Below are positions 22,845-34,885 of a stretch of 64,000 bases of DNA, in pieces. A model generated the notes under the pieces. The model saw only the letters and a list, made by a program, of their open reading frames with translations, did no database searches and was not told the DNA's origin. The translations under genes were made by a program, and so were the position numbers. Origin of the DNA: Microcebus murinus. Lineage: Eukaryota; Chordata; Mammalia; Primates; Cheirogaleidae. Position 1 is the first letter of the stretch, and the number at the start of each line of letters is the position of its first letter. The stretch spans positions 58,233,001-58,297,000 of the forward strand of contig NC_134120.1 in the NCBI RefSeq assembly GCF_040939455.1, read 5' to 3'.

Positions 22845-23010
22845 TCATAATCGTAATATCTAGCCAGCACTGACTGGGCACTTGCTGGGGACCAGGCACT
22901 GCTGTGCTGTGGGTGACCCATTTAGCACGCACACAACCCTACAGGTGAACGCTGTGGCCATCATCCGTGTTTACTTGTGAGGGGACTGGGCACAGAGGGT
23001 CAAGGGGCTT
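22845..23010 (+). repeat. MIR SINE
   Basis: GGGCACTTGCTGGGGACCAGG followed by CCCTACAGGTGAACGC and AGAGGGTCAAGGGGCTTG, in consensus order. Confidence 0.65.
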
Positions 23011-23141
23011 GTCCAGGAGCACATGCTGGGAAGAAATGGAGCTGCAGCTGGACACCAGGAATTTGGCTGGGAGGACGGAGTGCTCTCAGCATCCCAGATT
23101 TGGTTCTGCCTACTCGATTGCTAAAATTTGAAGACCTTTTT

Positions 23142-26100
23142 ATTTTTTTAATTTTTTTTCTTTAAAATATATTTTTAATTAATTAATTTATTTTTTTTAT
23201 TTTAGCGTATTATGGGGGTACATGTGTTAAGGTTACATATATTGCCCAAATCCCCCTCCCCCCTCGAGTAAGAGCTTCAAGCATGTCCATCCTCCAAATG
23301 TTGCACATCTTGCTTGTTGTGGTTGTATATATCAATCCCCTCCTCCCCTCCCACCCTCCCAACACCCGATAAATGTTACTCCTATATGTCCACTTAGGTG
23401 TTGATCCATTAATACCAATTTGCTGGTGAGTACATATGGTGCTGGTTTTTCCATTCTTGAGATACTTCACTTAGTAGAATGGGTTCCAGCTGTATCCAGG
23501 AATATACAAGAGGTGCTAGATCACCATTGTTTCTTAAAGCTGAGTAATATTCCATGGTAGACATATATCACATTTTATTAATCCACTCATGAATTGATGG
23601 GCATTTGGGTTGTTTCCACAGCTTTGCAATTGTGAATTGTGCTGCTATAAACATTCCAGTGCAGGTGTGTTTTTCATAAAGTGACTTGTGATCTTTTGGG
23701 TAGATGCCCAGTAGTGGAATTGCTGGATCAAATGGTAGATCTACTTGTATCGCTTTGAGGTATCTCCATATTGCTTTCCACAGAGCTTGAACTAGTTTGC
23801 AGTCCCACCAGCAGTGTAGAAGTGTTCCTCTCTCTCCGCATCCACGCCAGCATTTGTTGTTTGGAGACATTTTGATAAAGGCTGTTCTCACTGGAGTTAA
23901 GTGATCTCTCATTGTGGTTTTGATTTGCATTTCCCTGATGATTAGCGATGTTGAACATTTTTCATATGTTTGTTGGCCATTATTCTGTCTTCTTTTTAGA
24001 AGTTTCTGTTCATGTCCTTTGCCCATTTTTTGATAGAGTTGTTTGATTTTTTCTTGCTGATTTTCCTGAGTTTTAAATAGATTCTAGTTATCAGCCCTTT
24101 ATCGGATGTGTAGCTTGCAAAAATTTTCTCCCTTTCTGTGGGTTGTCTGTTTGCTCTCTTGACAGTTTCTTTGGCTGTGCAGAAGCTTTTGAATTTGATC
24201 AGGTCTCATTTGTTTATTTTTGTTGCTGTTGTGATTGCCTTTGGGGACTTCTTCATAAATTCTTTGCCTAGGCTAATGTCTAGAAGACTGTTTCCAACAT
24301 TTTCCTCTAGCATTCTAATAGTTTCACACCTAAGGTTCAAGTCTGTTACCCAGCGTGAGTTGATTTTTGTGAGAGGTGAAAGATGTGGGTCTTATTTCAG
24401 TCTTCTACATGTGGCTATCCAGTTTTCCCAGCACCATTTATTGAATAAGGATTCTTTTCCACAGTGTATGTTTTTGTCTGCTTTGTCAAAGATTAGTTGG
24501 CTATATGAGGATGGTTTTATATCAGGGTTCTCTGTTCTGTTCCACTGGTCAATGTTCCTGTTCTTGTGCCAGTCCAAAGCTCTTTTAATGACTATAGCCT
24601 TGTAGTATAGTTTGAAGTCTGGTAGATTTATACCTCCTATTTTGTTTTATTGCCTAGGATTGATTTTGCTATACAGGGTCTTCTCTGGTTCCATACAAAG
24701 CGTAAAATTATTTTTTCTCTATCTGTGAAAAATGATGATGGTATTTTAATAGGCATTGCGTTGACTCTGTAGGTCACTTTGGGTAGTATAGACATTTTAA
24801 CAATGTTGATTCTGCCAACCCATGAGCATGGTATATTCTTCCATCTGTTTACGTTCTCTGCTATTTCCTTCTTCAGTGTTTCATAGTTCTCACTGTAGAG
24901 GTCTTTTACCTCCTTAGTTAAGTATATTCCGAGGTACTTTATTTTCTTTGTTGCTATTTTGAAGGGAATTGAGTCTTTGATTTGGTTCTCACTTTGACTG
25001 TTGTTGGCATACATGAATGCCTCTGATTTCTGTGTATTGATTTTGTATCCCGAGACTTTACCAAATTCATTTATCAGATCAAGGAGTCTCATGGTTGAAT
25101 CCTTGGGGTTTTCTAGGTATAATATCATGTCATCAGCAAAGAGTGAGAGTTTGATCTCTTCTGTTCCCATTTGGACACCCTTAATTCCACTTTCTTATCT
25201 GATTGCTGAGGTGAGGACTTCCAGCACTATGTTGAACAGAAGTGGAGATATGGGCAACCTTGTCTTGTTCCAGAATTGTTGAGAATTTTTGCATCTATAT
25301 TCATAAGGGATATTGGTCTGTAGTTTTCTTTTTTTGTTGCATCCTTTCCTTGTTTGAGTATCAGGGCTATGTTCACTTCATAAAATGTGTTGGGGAGAAA
25401 TCCATCCTTCTCGATGTTGTGGAATAATTTCTGCAGGATAGGCACCAGTTCTTCTTTGTAGGTGTGGTACAATTCGAGTGTGAAACTGTCTGGCCCAGGA
25501 CTTTTCTTTTCAGGAAGGTTTTTTATTGCTGTTTCAATTTCAGTACTTGATATTGGTCTGTTCAGGAATTCTGTTCCTTCCTGGTTGAGTCTAGGGAGGC
25601 TGTGTGTTTCTAAGAAATTGTCCATTTCCTCCACATTTTCCAGTTTGTGTGTATAGAGGTTTTTGTAGTATTCATAAATTATATCTTGTATCTCTGTGGC
25701 ATCAGTTGTGATTTCTCCTTTATTGTTCCTGATGGAGCTTATTAGAGATTTTTCTTTTCTGCTTTTCGTTAGCCTAGCCAATGGTGTGTTAATGTTTTTT
25801 ATTTTTTCAAAGAACCAACTTTTTGTTTCATTAATCTTCCATATAGTTTCCCTGTTGTCATTTTCGTTTAGTTCTGATTTGATCTTAATGATTTCACTTC
25901 CTCTGCTGGGTTTGGGGTCAGTCTGTTCTTCTTATTCCAGCTCTTTGAGTTGATTCATTAGGTTGTCTATTTGTGATCTTTTCGACTTTTGGATATAGGC
26001 ATTTATGGAAATAAACTTTCCTCTCAGGACTGCTTAAGCTGTGTCGCATAGGTTTTGGTAACTTGTGTCACCTTTGTCATTTAGTTCAAAGAATCTTTTG

Positions 26101-26626
26101 ATTTCTATCTTGATTTCCTCCTTTATGAAGTGATCATTCAGCAGAAGGTTGTTCAGTTTCTATGACTTTGTGTAGAAATGAGGACTCCTGTTAGGATCGA
26201 TTTCTACATTTATTCCATTGTGGTCTGAAAAGATACATGGTATAATTTCTATTTTTTTAAATTCTTTGAGACGTGCTTTGTGTCCTAGGACACGGTCAAT
26301 CTTAGAGAATGACCCATGAGCTGATGAGAAGAATTCTACCCGCTGGGGAGTCCACCAGCAGTCCCAGATGCAAGGGAGGCAAAAGTTAACTGTTTTACCT
26401 ACCCTTGCCACTGGTCTCCAAGCTGCTCCGGACATCTCTGCTTCCAGTTCTCCTCCGCAGCCTCCTCCCGTGGAGTCTCCCCTGGTCTCAGGTACCCCTC
26501 CTTCCGACCCTCATCTGATGTATGCTTGTCTTCTTGCTTCTTTCTTCTAATTGCTGCTAGAATCTGTCTTTTCTGCAGACACGCTCTGTCTGGCGGTGTT
26601 TCTCGTCCGCCATCTTGATCTTCTCC
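23142..26626 (-). mobile_element. L1 LINE, internally deleted, minus
   Basis: The minus strand starts with the L1 5' UTR (CAAGATGGCGGACGAGAAAC at about 26600-26622). It passes directly into ORF2 near 26330-26360 and ends with the 3' UTR and an A-rich tail near 23150. ORF2 pieces visible are the end of the endonuclease (FFSSAHGSFSKID, near 26310), the reverse transcriptase fingers (NYRPISLMN, near 25310), the catalytic FADD motif (near 25140) and the C-terminal region ([18 protein letters not shown], near 23850). ORF1 and about the first 200 codons of ORF2 are missing, and ORF2 has several frame breaks. Flanking TGAAGACCTTTTT (23129-23141) and TGAAGAGCTTTTT (26627-26639) look like one 13-bp target duplication, so it is a single insertion. 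Not capable of movement. Confidence 0.88.
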
Positions 26627-26639
26627 TGAAGAGCTTTTT

Positions 26640-28199
26640 AATAGACCATGATAAACATTCCTTGCTTTGCCTAAAGGCAGAAGGCTGTACATTGACTTGC
26701 TAAAATATATCACAGAACCATGATTTTAGCAGATCCCACATTTAGGACAGATCTGATTCCTAACAGTTTTCACTGGTTTAAAATATGTTATTCATACAAT
26801 TAGCCATTTTGTCATAGTTTTTTAAATTTTTTTATGGACAGTGTCAAATATACACACATCCAGACTTAGATAAGGTCAGAATTTATTCAATATTTATGGT
26901 GATTGGGAGAATGCTCCAATTGCAGGTTCTACAAGCATCTCAAAATCAAACAGATCAGGCTTTTCTTCCATGGACAGAAGCAAGCTGGGAGAGCAGAAAC
27001 TTTGTTGGGAAGGAGAGACTGATGGATGAGTGTGCTGGCGGCAAGATCAGGTGCTCCCACAGGAAATGCTTCTCCTGTGATTGGCCACTTCTGGGAATGA
27101 GCTGTCAAGAGGGCATGTTCTGCATCTGGGTGCTTGCTCGGACTTCAGGCAAGCCAAAGCTTTAGGGGCTTGTGGGGAGGATGGAAGCCTGATGACCTTT
27201 GTTCCGGTCAAGGCTGTCACAGGCAGTGGGTAGGTGATGGGCAGTTGTGAACACTTGCTTGGACACAAGCCAGTTTGCCGTGGACCGACCGCAGGACAGA
27301 CCCAGAGAGGAGACCCTCGCAGCTACTGGCACCTGGTCAACACAGCTCCATTAGGGTTCAGTCAGTGTCCTGACGTCACCCATTACTCCCCTGTCTCTCC
27401 AGAAAGGAGGAGATCCTCACACGCTGTGGTCAGAAATGGAAGGTCCAGTGACCTTATGATGTGTCTTTCACTTGATGCAGCAGGAACTGAGCAAAACTCA
27501 AAGACACCCAGACCTCATTCAAATTTAAAATAGGATTGGATAGTGTCTGAAATTAATGGGATTCACTAGGGCATCTCTTGGTGCTTCCATGGTAATAACT
27601 TTTTGGAAAGTAAATTATAGCATCCATGACTATGATCTGTTAAGGGCATGGTAACCAGAAGCTCAGACCTCTCCAGTATAAAAATACCCTAGAGGGCAAG
27701 CAAACTAAACCAATAAACATTTTGGCAAAGGGTGAAAGAAAATCTAGAATGGATGATAGTGGAAGGGGATGATGACTATATATGTGGCCATGAAACCAGT
27801 TGCAGCACCAAGGACAGTAGCTTGCTGCTTACTGCTGTAGTTCAGTGTTTTGGATATTTGTTTTCTATTTCAAAAATGCGGCTAACCACTCCACTGAAAA
27901 GTAAGAACCAGGACAGGCTGGACTTAAGGTGCTAGGCCAGTGAATCTGATTAGTGTACCAGGTGGATTGAAGAATGCACTGCTGGTGCTCCACCCATATA
28001 GCCTTGGAATTCACCTTGACAGACAACCTGCAGGTATTCACTGCAACACCTGCAAATTCTTCCAGAGGATGATTTTCTGGCTGTGGGAGTACACTTACTC
28101 ATGCACAAATAAAGTGAGAGGTTCTGGAGAATGAATGTTCCCAGAAGCAATCCTCAGTCAATCATGGGTGGAGTATTGGTAAATTGGACCACAGTAAAA
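26640..28199. other. Unassigned, perhaps old LTR-retroelement sequence
   Basis: No gene seen. The part at 27720-28190 has the look of an internal region of an old ERVL/MaLR-type element (scattered short open pieces, AATAAAGTGAGAGG near the end), but I cannot place it. It ends at the TTAA target of the piggyBac copy. Confidence 0.3.
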
Positions 28200-28203
28200 T
28201 TAA

Positions 28204-28924
28204 CCACTTCGGTACGAATGTCAACTATAGTTGATAGCCACAGATGAACGTGCACAGCCAAGCGTCAACTTTAGCCAACAGCTGTGATATGAAGGCACAC
28301 AGCCGAGCATCAACTTTAGCGTTAATAACAAAACTTCTACAACAGTACTCTGAATCGAGGCAATACCACCCTTGTACTGTATCAGAAAATCTCATGCGTT
28401 CTAGAGAAAGACATTTTCCAGCACCTTACAATAGTGATAAAACAAAAAGGAAAAATCCATTAAGAAGATGTATTGTATCTCAAAAAAATAATAAAAGGCA
28501 TAGTATTAGATACTATTGTAAACAATGTAATGTTGGCCTATGTGTAGCCCCATGCTTTGAAATTTATCATACCAAAGAATAAATTTTATCATAATATTCA
28601 AAAACTTGCCTTATTTCTTTATGGTATAAATGAAATAAAACTATAATTTTGAATTTACTTTTCTAATTTTTAATTTATCAAAATAAAATTCTGAACATTT
28701 AAAAATAATGTAATAAAAACATACGTATATGTTACCTATTCTGATTTACATGACAAGTAAAGCTGCCTGTAAAGTAAAACAAGCGTTCAGTGCTTTGAAG
28801 CTTTCCTCGTCACACAAGAGCAAAACAGATTCGTCGTCGTCAATGCGCAGCACGCGCCACCGTGCGGACTGTGAGTGCCGCTGCGGGCCAGGTGTCACAG
28901 CTGGTGAGCGCTGTACCGAAGTGG
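28204..28924 (+). mobile_element. piggyBac deletion derivative, 721 bp
   Basis: Flanked by TTAA at 28200-28203 and 28925-28928. The ends are a perfect 12-bp inverted repeat, CCACTTCGGTAC and GTACCGAAGTGG. Inside are subterminal repeats (28220-28325), the end of a transposase frame (to 28582), an A/T-rich stretch and a right end shared with the copies at 9190-9534 and 837-2477. Most of the transposase gene is deleted, so it could move only with enzyme supplied from elsewhere. It is the best preserved of the three copies here. Confidence 0.93.
28244..28582 (+). pseudogene. piggyBac transposase C-terminal remnant
   Basis: An open frame of 112 codons. Its last 70 or so residues form the C-terminal Cys-rich domain of piggyBac transposases: KRKNPLRRCIV, then RYYCKQCNVGLC and CFEIYHTKE before the stop. 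In the family this zinc-binding domain helps the enzyme bind its own ends. The RNase H-like catalytic part with its three aspartates is missing. The second Cys expected after RRC-I-V is Ser here. The first 40 residues come from translated subterminal repeats, fused in frame by the internal deletion. It is probably a dead remnant, although the frame is still open. Confidence 0.82.
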
Positions 28925-28944
28925 TTAAAACCTTTTTCTCTGTG

Positions 28945-29440
28945 ATATTCCTTTTTTTAAAGCCCAGTTCAAAAGATTACATATTGTATGATTCTATTTC
29001 CATAACCGTTTGGAAATTAGAACATTCTAAAATTGAAGACAGAATAGAAATTTCATTGGGGGCAAGCTTTGAGGTGGTGAAGTGGGTACAACTATAAAAA
29101 GGACACAAGAAAGATCTTTGCAGTGTTAGAACTGTCCAGTATCTTGACTGCGGTGGTCATACATGGACCCAAACATGTGATAATATTATAAACAAGTACA
29201 AACACAATTGCAGCCCCCCCACAAAGAGTACACGTGAAACTGAGAAAAGAGTTTGCGTACTGTTATTGTCAACATCTTGATTGTGATAGTAAACTATAGT
29301 TTTTCAAAATGACTTTATAGGTGGAAATGGGCAAAGTGTGTACCGATCTCTCTTTCTTACAACTGCATGTGAATCTACATTCATCATGGATTTTAAATGC
29401 AGCAATTAGATAAAATAGAACACATAAGTAATTCTCATTA
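28945..29440 (+). mobile_element. L1 3'-end fragment, plus
   Basis: ATTGTATGATTCTATTTCCA, ATTGGGGGCAAGCTTTGAGG, GAACTGTCCAGTATCTTG and CATGGATTTTAAATG follow the old L1 3' end. It lies just right of the piggyBac TTAA. Confidence 0.55.
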
Positions 29441-31954
29441 TTTTACTATAAATCCTACTACTGAGATTACTACTTCAACCTTTGTAACATTTAAATTGCA
29501 CTTTTTCCTAAATAGCAAACTCCAAATAAGCTGGGGGCTTATTTTTCAGCCTGTCTTTTCATGTCCCTAAGATCGTCTGGGCTCACTTACTCTCAATAAT
29601 AGGACCATGCCCTGCATTTGATCTTTTCCAAACCCATAACATTCCCAAAACCAAAGGCACCAATGTTTTTAAAGTTTTGTCACTGGAATATATGTGTGCG
29701 TGGCCAAGTGCAGATTTTACATGATCATTCTCTGCCGTTTGTGTTTATGCCTTTACCTATAGACTGTAAGCCAGGAACTTAACCAAAGTATGTGCCCAAT
29801 AAATGTGTATTGAATTGAATTGATTTTGGTTTTTAAAAAGCACCATCTTTTCTGATCTGCGTTTCCAATGAGCAGGTATTGAGCACGAGGCTGAAGAGTC
29901 TGTGCTTCGTGGTGAGAACTGGAGGCGCGGGAGACATGACTCCTCCCCCTCAGGTCCGGACTGGGCAGGGCTGCTGCGTTCGCCCTTTGCACCAGGTGGG
30001 AAACAGAGACCCAAACTAGGGTAACACCTTGGTACAGAGACACACTCTAGTCGTGGATCTGGACTAGAACAGGGGCCTGGAGATGGGAATGAGACAAGGA
30101 CGGACTTCAGTCTCATCACTCTCTGCCTCCCCCTCCAGCCTCACACCGTCAAATCTGCTGCTGGAATTCGAGTGGCCATCCCAGCCCGGCTCAGGCGTGG
30201 TCACTCTGTGCAGCTTCCCTTGTGCGACTGCCCACTGACCTGAATGCACCCCTCACAGACTCACCCAACGTTCTGCCATCATCTGTGCCTCTCCTGCCCA
30301 GCTAAAAAACCTTTTGAGATCAAGAACTTCATTATTCTTGTTGGTATTTGCAGAGTCGGAAACAGTAGGCACATAATAAGTAAATAAACAAAGTCACTTC
30401 CTGAAGTTCGGCACCAGCAGCTCCACCTTCTCTTAAAGTCCGCCCTTCCCACTTCGTCCCTCCTCACTGTGCCACCGAGTGCGATCCAGGATCACTTGTG
30501 TCACCGGGCAGTTTGCTGGAAAGGTGGCAGGCCCCACTGCAGACCCATGACACAGCATCTCTGGGGTGGGGCGCAGGGGTTTGGAGTCTACCTGCTCCCC
30601 AGGGGATGCTGGTGCTGATGGAGCCCCACCGTCCCAGGCCCCCCAGCCCTTCAGCCCCGCAGAGTGGCCGTGTCCCCCCACACACCCTGGCCTTGTCGCC
30701 CTGTTCCCTCGAGCAGAAGCACCCTCCTCTGTGCTGGCCATGGAGGTGTCTCCCAGCATCGAGGGGCAGCATGCGCGGGGCCCAGGCAGCAGGCAGCTCG
30801 TAGCCATCCCTCCCAGCAAGTGGAGGGAACTGAGGCCGTTGGGAGGCGGGAGCCACAGCATGAAGGGCTTCACACAGTTCACGACGGAGCCTTGATGGAT
30901 CTCAGAGTTTGCGGTCTCTGAGGCCAACCCATTCACAAGCCAGATCCAGGAGGCAAGCTCGGCTGGCCCGGGAGGCCAAGGTCAGTGGGGACGAAGATGA
31001 TCCAACGAGAAAGGGACTCCTTTGTGGGAAGCTTCCTGACCTCCTCTCCCCCAGCTCAGGATCAGACATGGCCCCCACATGCTGTGGTGCCTTCCTCTGC
31101 TATAGCACCTGTGTCCCTTTCATGGTGGCAATTACTTATCTTTAGTTAAGGGGACCATGGTGTAGCCTGGGCATCGAGACTCTGCAAAGCTCCCAGGTGA
31201 CTCCTGAGTGCAGCAAAGGCTGTAACAAGGAGCAGGCAGACAGGCCAGGCCGGACGCTGTTGCCCCAGCACATGGGAGACACGGGTGCCTGCCCCAGGGA
31301 AGTGGGGATGAGACCTGCCCCAAACTAAGGAGTCATCATCCGCTGCATTCAGATGAAAGGAAAAGGACCCCTCTTCCCTCCTGTCACTGTCACCTGCACT
31401 TCTCCATCACCCTCCATTTGGGGGCCTGGCAGCTTGGCTCGCAGCTTCCCTCCCTCCACCCCCATCTCCTGCCATAACTGTGGGCAATCCAAGGCCTGTA
31501 ATCCCTGGATCTCCCTAACCTTAGCCCCTCATCGGCACAGCACTCAGCCGCCCACACCCAGCCAAGCCTGGGGCTTGCATCGTGCTCATCTCAACTCTAG
31601 TATCCTGCTGTGGGGACCCTCCACCTCCCCAACAACCTGGACATGGTTGAGGCACCCACCTCTCGCGCTCAGGGAAGGCCAGCTCCCCCTTGCTGCAGGG
31701 CCGGGCCTGAGGTCTGAGGGTCCAAGGACGGGCTCAGGAGCCCACAGTTGACCCAGTGGTGGCTGGTGAGACTCAAGGGAGTCTCCGAGATGCTGCTGGG
31801 GAAAGTTCCTTGATCTAAAGAGCAAGTCATAAGAGACCTTCCATTGCTTAACTTGTGGAATGGGTGTGGCCACCTTGCTACCAGCTGGGGGGACAAGGTC
31901 AACACCAAGAATGAAGTATAATGGAATGGTCCTTAAAACTGAGCCACCTCTGTC

Positions 31955-32310
31955 TTCGTCTACTCTGGCTACCATAACAAAATGCCATGGACTGGCAGCT
32001 TAAATAGCAGACATTTATTTCTTGCTGTTCTGGAGGCTGAAAAGTCCAAGATCAAGGCTCTGGCAGATGTGGTGTCTGGTGCGGGCCGGCTTCCTGGCTC
32101 ATTGGTGGCGCTTCCTGCTGCATCCTCCCGTAGGAGAAGGTGGGAGAGGCCCTCGGGGCCTCTTGTATAAGGGCACTGATCCCATTTGCGAGGGCTCCCT
32201 CCTGGCCTGATCACCTCCCAAATGTGTCCTCCTAATGCCGTCATGTTGGGGTTAGGCTTCAACACATGAAAGTGGACACACGCATGCAGTCTATATCCAC
32301 TCAGCACACC
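31955..32310. repeat. Old interspersed repeat, family not assigned
   Basis: CTACCATAACAAAATGCCATGGACTGGCAGC, ATTTATTTCTTGCTGTTCTGGAGGCTG and TCCTAATGCCGTCATGTTGGGGTTAGG. The same family recurs at 54155-54535. Confidence 0.6.
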
Positions 32311-32849
32311 AGAAACCCTCCTTAGCCAGGGCCTTGCATTCCAGTCATAGTAAATGTCCCTTCCCCTATGCCACCTCCCTCAGGTGACACCCACTCTTCC
32401 ACCTCATGGCCATCTCCAGTCTCCAGCACTCCTGTTCCCTGCACCCTCCCCCATCCACCTACCCATCCCAGACTCATTAGGTTGCCCAAGCTGCTCCTGC
32501 ACAGCCCCCAACGCTGCGGCAGACATCCTGGCCCTGTCCCACAAGGCTCTGTGCCACTGGAGAAAACATGGTCCTGCAGAGGTCGCACAGCAGTTGCGGG
32601 CGTCCCAGTTTCCCCGAGTTCTTTATGGCTGACTTCACTCGTCCTTGCGGGCATCCTCCCAGCCGCCGCTGACCAGTCTCCAGCACTGTCTTCTTGCAGC
32701 CCCATCTGCTGCTGGTCTTCCCGCTCCGGGCTAAGACTTTGCTTTCTGCTACATGGAGAAAACTGAGGCAAGCAGTAGGGTCTCTGTTGACTTGGGCCCT
32801 TTAGTTACAGACCACAGAGCCGTTTGTTGGTTTGTGCTGGGAAAGGCCC

Positions 32850-32985
32850 AGGGTCGACGCTGGATCACCACTCAGGCACCGCCTGACCTTGAGCAAGCCA
32901 CTTCACTGCTCTAAGCCACTGCAGTCTCTCCACCTGTCAATGGCTCAGTGGCCCAAAAACGGTTGTGAGCAGTGCCCTGGGGCAG
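32850..32985 (+). repeat. MIR SINE fragment
   Basis: CTGACCTTGAGCAAGCCACTTCACTGC and CTCCACCTGTCAATGG match the MIR core. Confidence 0.65.
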
Positions 32986-33369
32986 ACACACAGTAAATGT
33001 CCCTGTTATCACATCTGGGGCCAGGCCACGCTCCCTCCCACCCTCCAGTCTCAGGTGACCCCTGTGGTCCCTCTCTCCCAGGAACTTGCTCCTCTTGTCT
33101 TCTCTCCTGTCATTTTGGTTTCTGCCACCCCCGGGTCATTCCGCCTCACATCTCTCCCTTGTTTATAAATATGGCCAAGTCTTTTAACTTAAAAAAAAAA
33201 AAAAAGAACAAAAAGCTCCCCCTTGACCCTGCACCTGTCTGTGGGTCCTTGAAGGAGTCTCAGGATTTAGTTGTTTCACCCACTTGGCCCCTGCCCATCC
33301 CAAACAAACCTTGGGGTATGTGGAAAACAGAGGAATGACCCCCAGTCATCCACTACTTAAATAGAAAAA

Positions 33370-33745
33370 GATTTATCACTTTTAACTAAATGCTACGTGG
33401 AACAACACTCTTGCCTTTCGGGCACCGCTAGCAGAGTCAGATCCGGCTCAGGGTGCATGGCCGCCCGGGCTCCCCCTCGCAGAGGTTAGCAGCAGCACGG
33501 CGCATGCGCCTGGACAGCAGCCAAGAGAGAACCTAGTGGCCAGGGGACGCACAGGTCTGACTCGGCGACACCCACTCGTCCCTTGTTGTTGTTTCAGTGT
33601 TGTGGTTTCTATAGAGCCGGAAAGAAGCCTTTCAAAAGGGCGACTGGCCCCGTGTTGGTCGGTCAGACCACGCGAGGGACGCAATTGTTTCTCCAGCAGG
33701 GGGGGGCGGTCCGCCACTGATGCTTGCTCACGCGCGGAAATCTGG
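33370..33745. other. Isolated CpG-rich patch, no gene recognised
   Basis: A short CpG-rich block in otherwise ordinary intergenic DNA. It has no splice-flanked open frame and I cannot match it to a gene or repeat. Confidence 0.3.
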
Positions 33746-34734
33746 ACCAGGTCTTGTCACTAGCAGGTGTGGGAACTAGGAGTGAGGACACCCAAGAAAT
33801 GCACAGTTTTGGAGCAAAATTCCTCCCCAACCTTTATTTCTCTTGCTGAAATGCCTCTTCATTTCTTTGGCTTGAGAACCACAGTCATTTTCCTGGCTGC
33901 AAAAACCCACTGTCACAAGGCAAAGGATGGCCTAGACAGGCCATGCTAGCAGTGTGTGCCCTACGTGCCAAACCTGTGTGGAGCAGCACCGGGACCCTAC
34001 CCTCCGGGCCACCACACCCCCACAAAGGCTGTGCCTTATTCTCCCACCTCCCATCTAAACCTTTCCGAACAGTCTGCACGTGCTCTTGCTTGTTCGTTTT
34101 ATTTAGCTTTGTTCTAAGTGCTCATCTGTCCCACAGTGTGCTGAGATGGGCTCCTGAAACTCCTCACATTAAATCAAGGCCATCAATAGCCATCAAACTT
34201 TCCAATCCAGCGTGCTGTTTACTCCCCGTCTTTCTAGACTGCTCTGCTGCATGTGAACTGTTGGGCACTCTCTCCTCGAAGCTCTGATGACACTTCGTTT
34301 CTCTGTCCGCTTTACAGATTTCCTTACCCCCTTCTCCTTCCACCCTCACTGCACACCCTCTCTCTCTGAGCGAAGTCCTTGAGTTTCATGGTCTCCACGA
34401 ATTCCCAACCCGATGTCTCTATCTGGGACTTCCACCCCAAGCTCCAGACCCACACAACCGATACCAGCGAGCTGATCCCCGGGTGCGGGTGCCCCGCCAG
34501 CCCCGCTCATCTTCCTTCTTAAGCGAGCTTGGTGCCAGCACCCACTGTCCACAGGGGTGGCATCGCCCTGGCACCCTGAGCTGGAGAACTGGGAGTGACC
34601 CCTCACCACTCACAGCCGGTCACGCTGCAAGTCCTCTGCCAGTTACCTCTTACACATTGTTCTGATCCACTCCTTTGTATACATTCTTTAAGAGGAAGCA
34701 GGATTTAGTCGATTGAAGAACAAAGCTGGGTCCC

Positions 34735-34885
34735 AGTCCTGGCTCCCCTTCTGTGAATGGCTTAATCGCCTGAAACTCCAGTATCATCATCTAGGAAATG
34801 GGAATACTGGCAGCACCTGCCCTAGGGGACAGGTGAGAGTTAACCGTGTAGAGCCCTTGGCACAGTGCGGGGCAGGCAGTGAAGG
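34735..34885 (+). repeat. MIR SINE
   Basis: GTCCCAGTCCTGGCTCC, GAATGGCTTAATCGCC, AAATGGGAATACTGG and GTGTAGAGCCCTTGGCACAGTG in consensus order. Confidence 0.7.

Noticed and set aside
28729..29097. 122-codon frame at the right end of the piggyBac element
   Set aside because: It runs from transposon terminal sequence into L1 sequence and has no domain.
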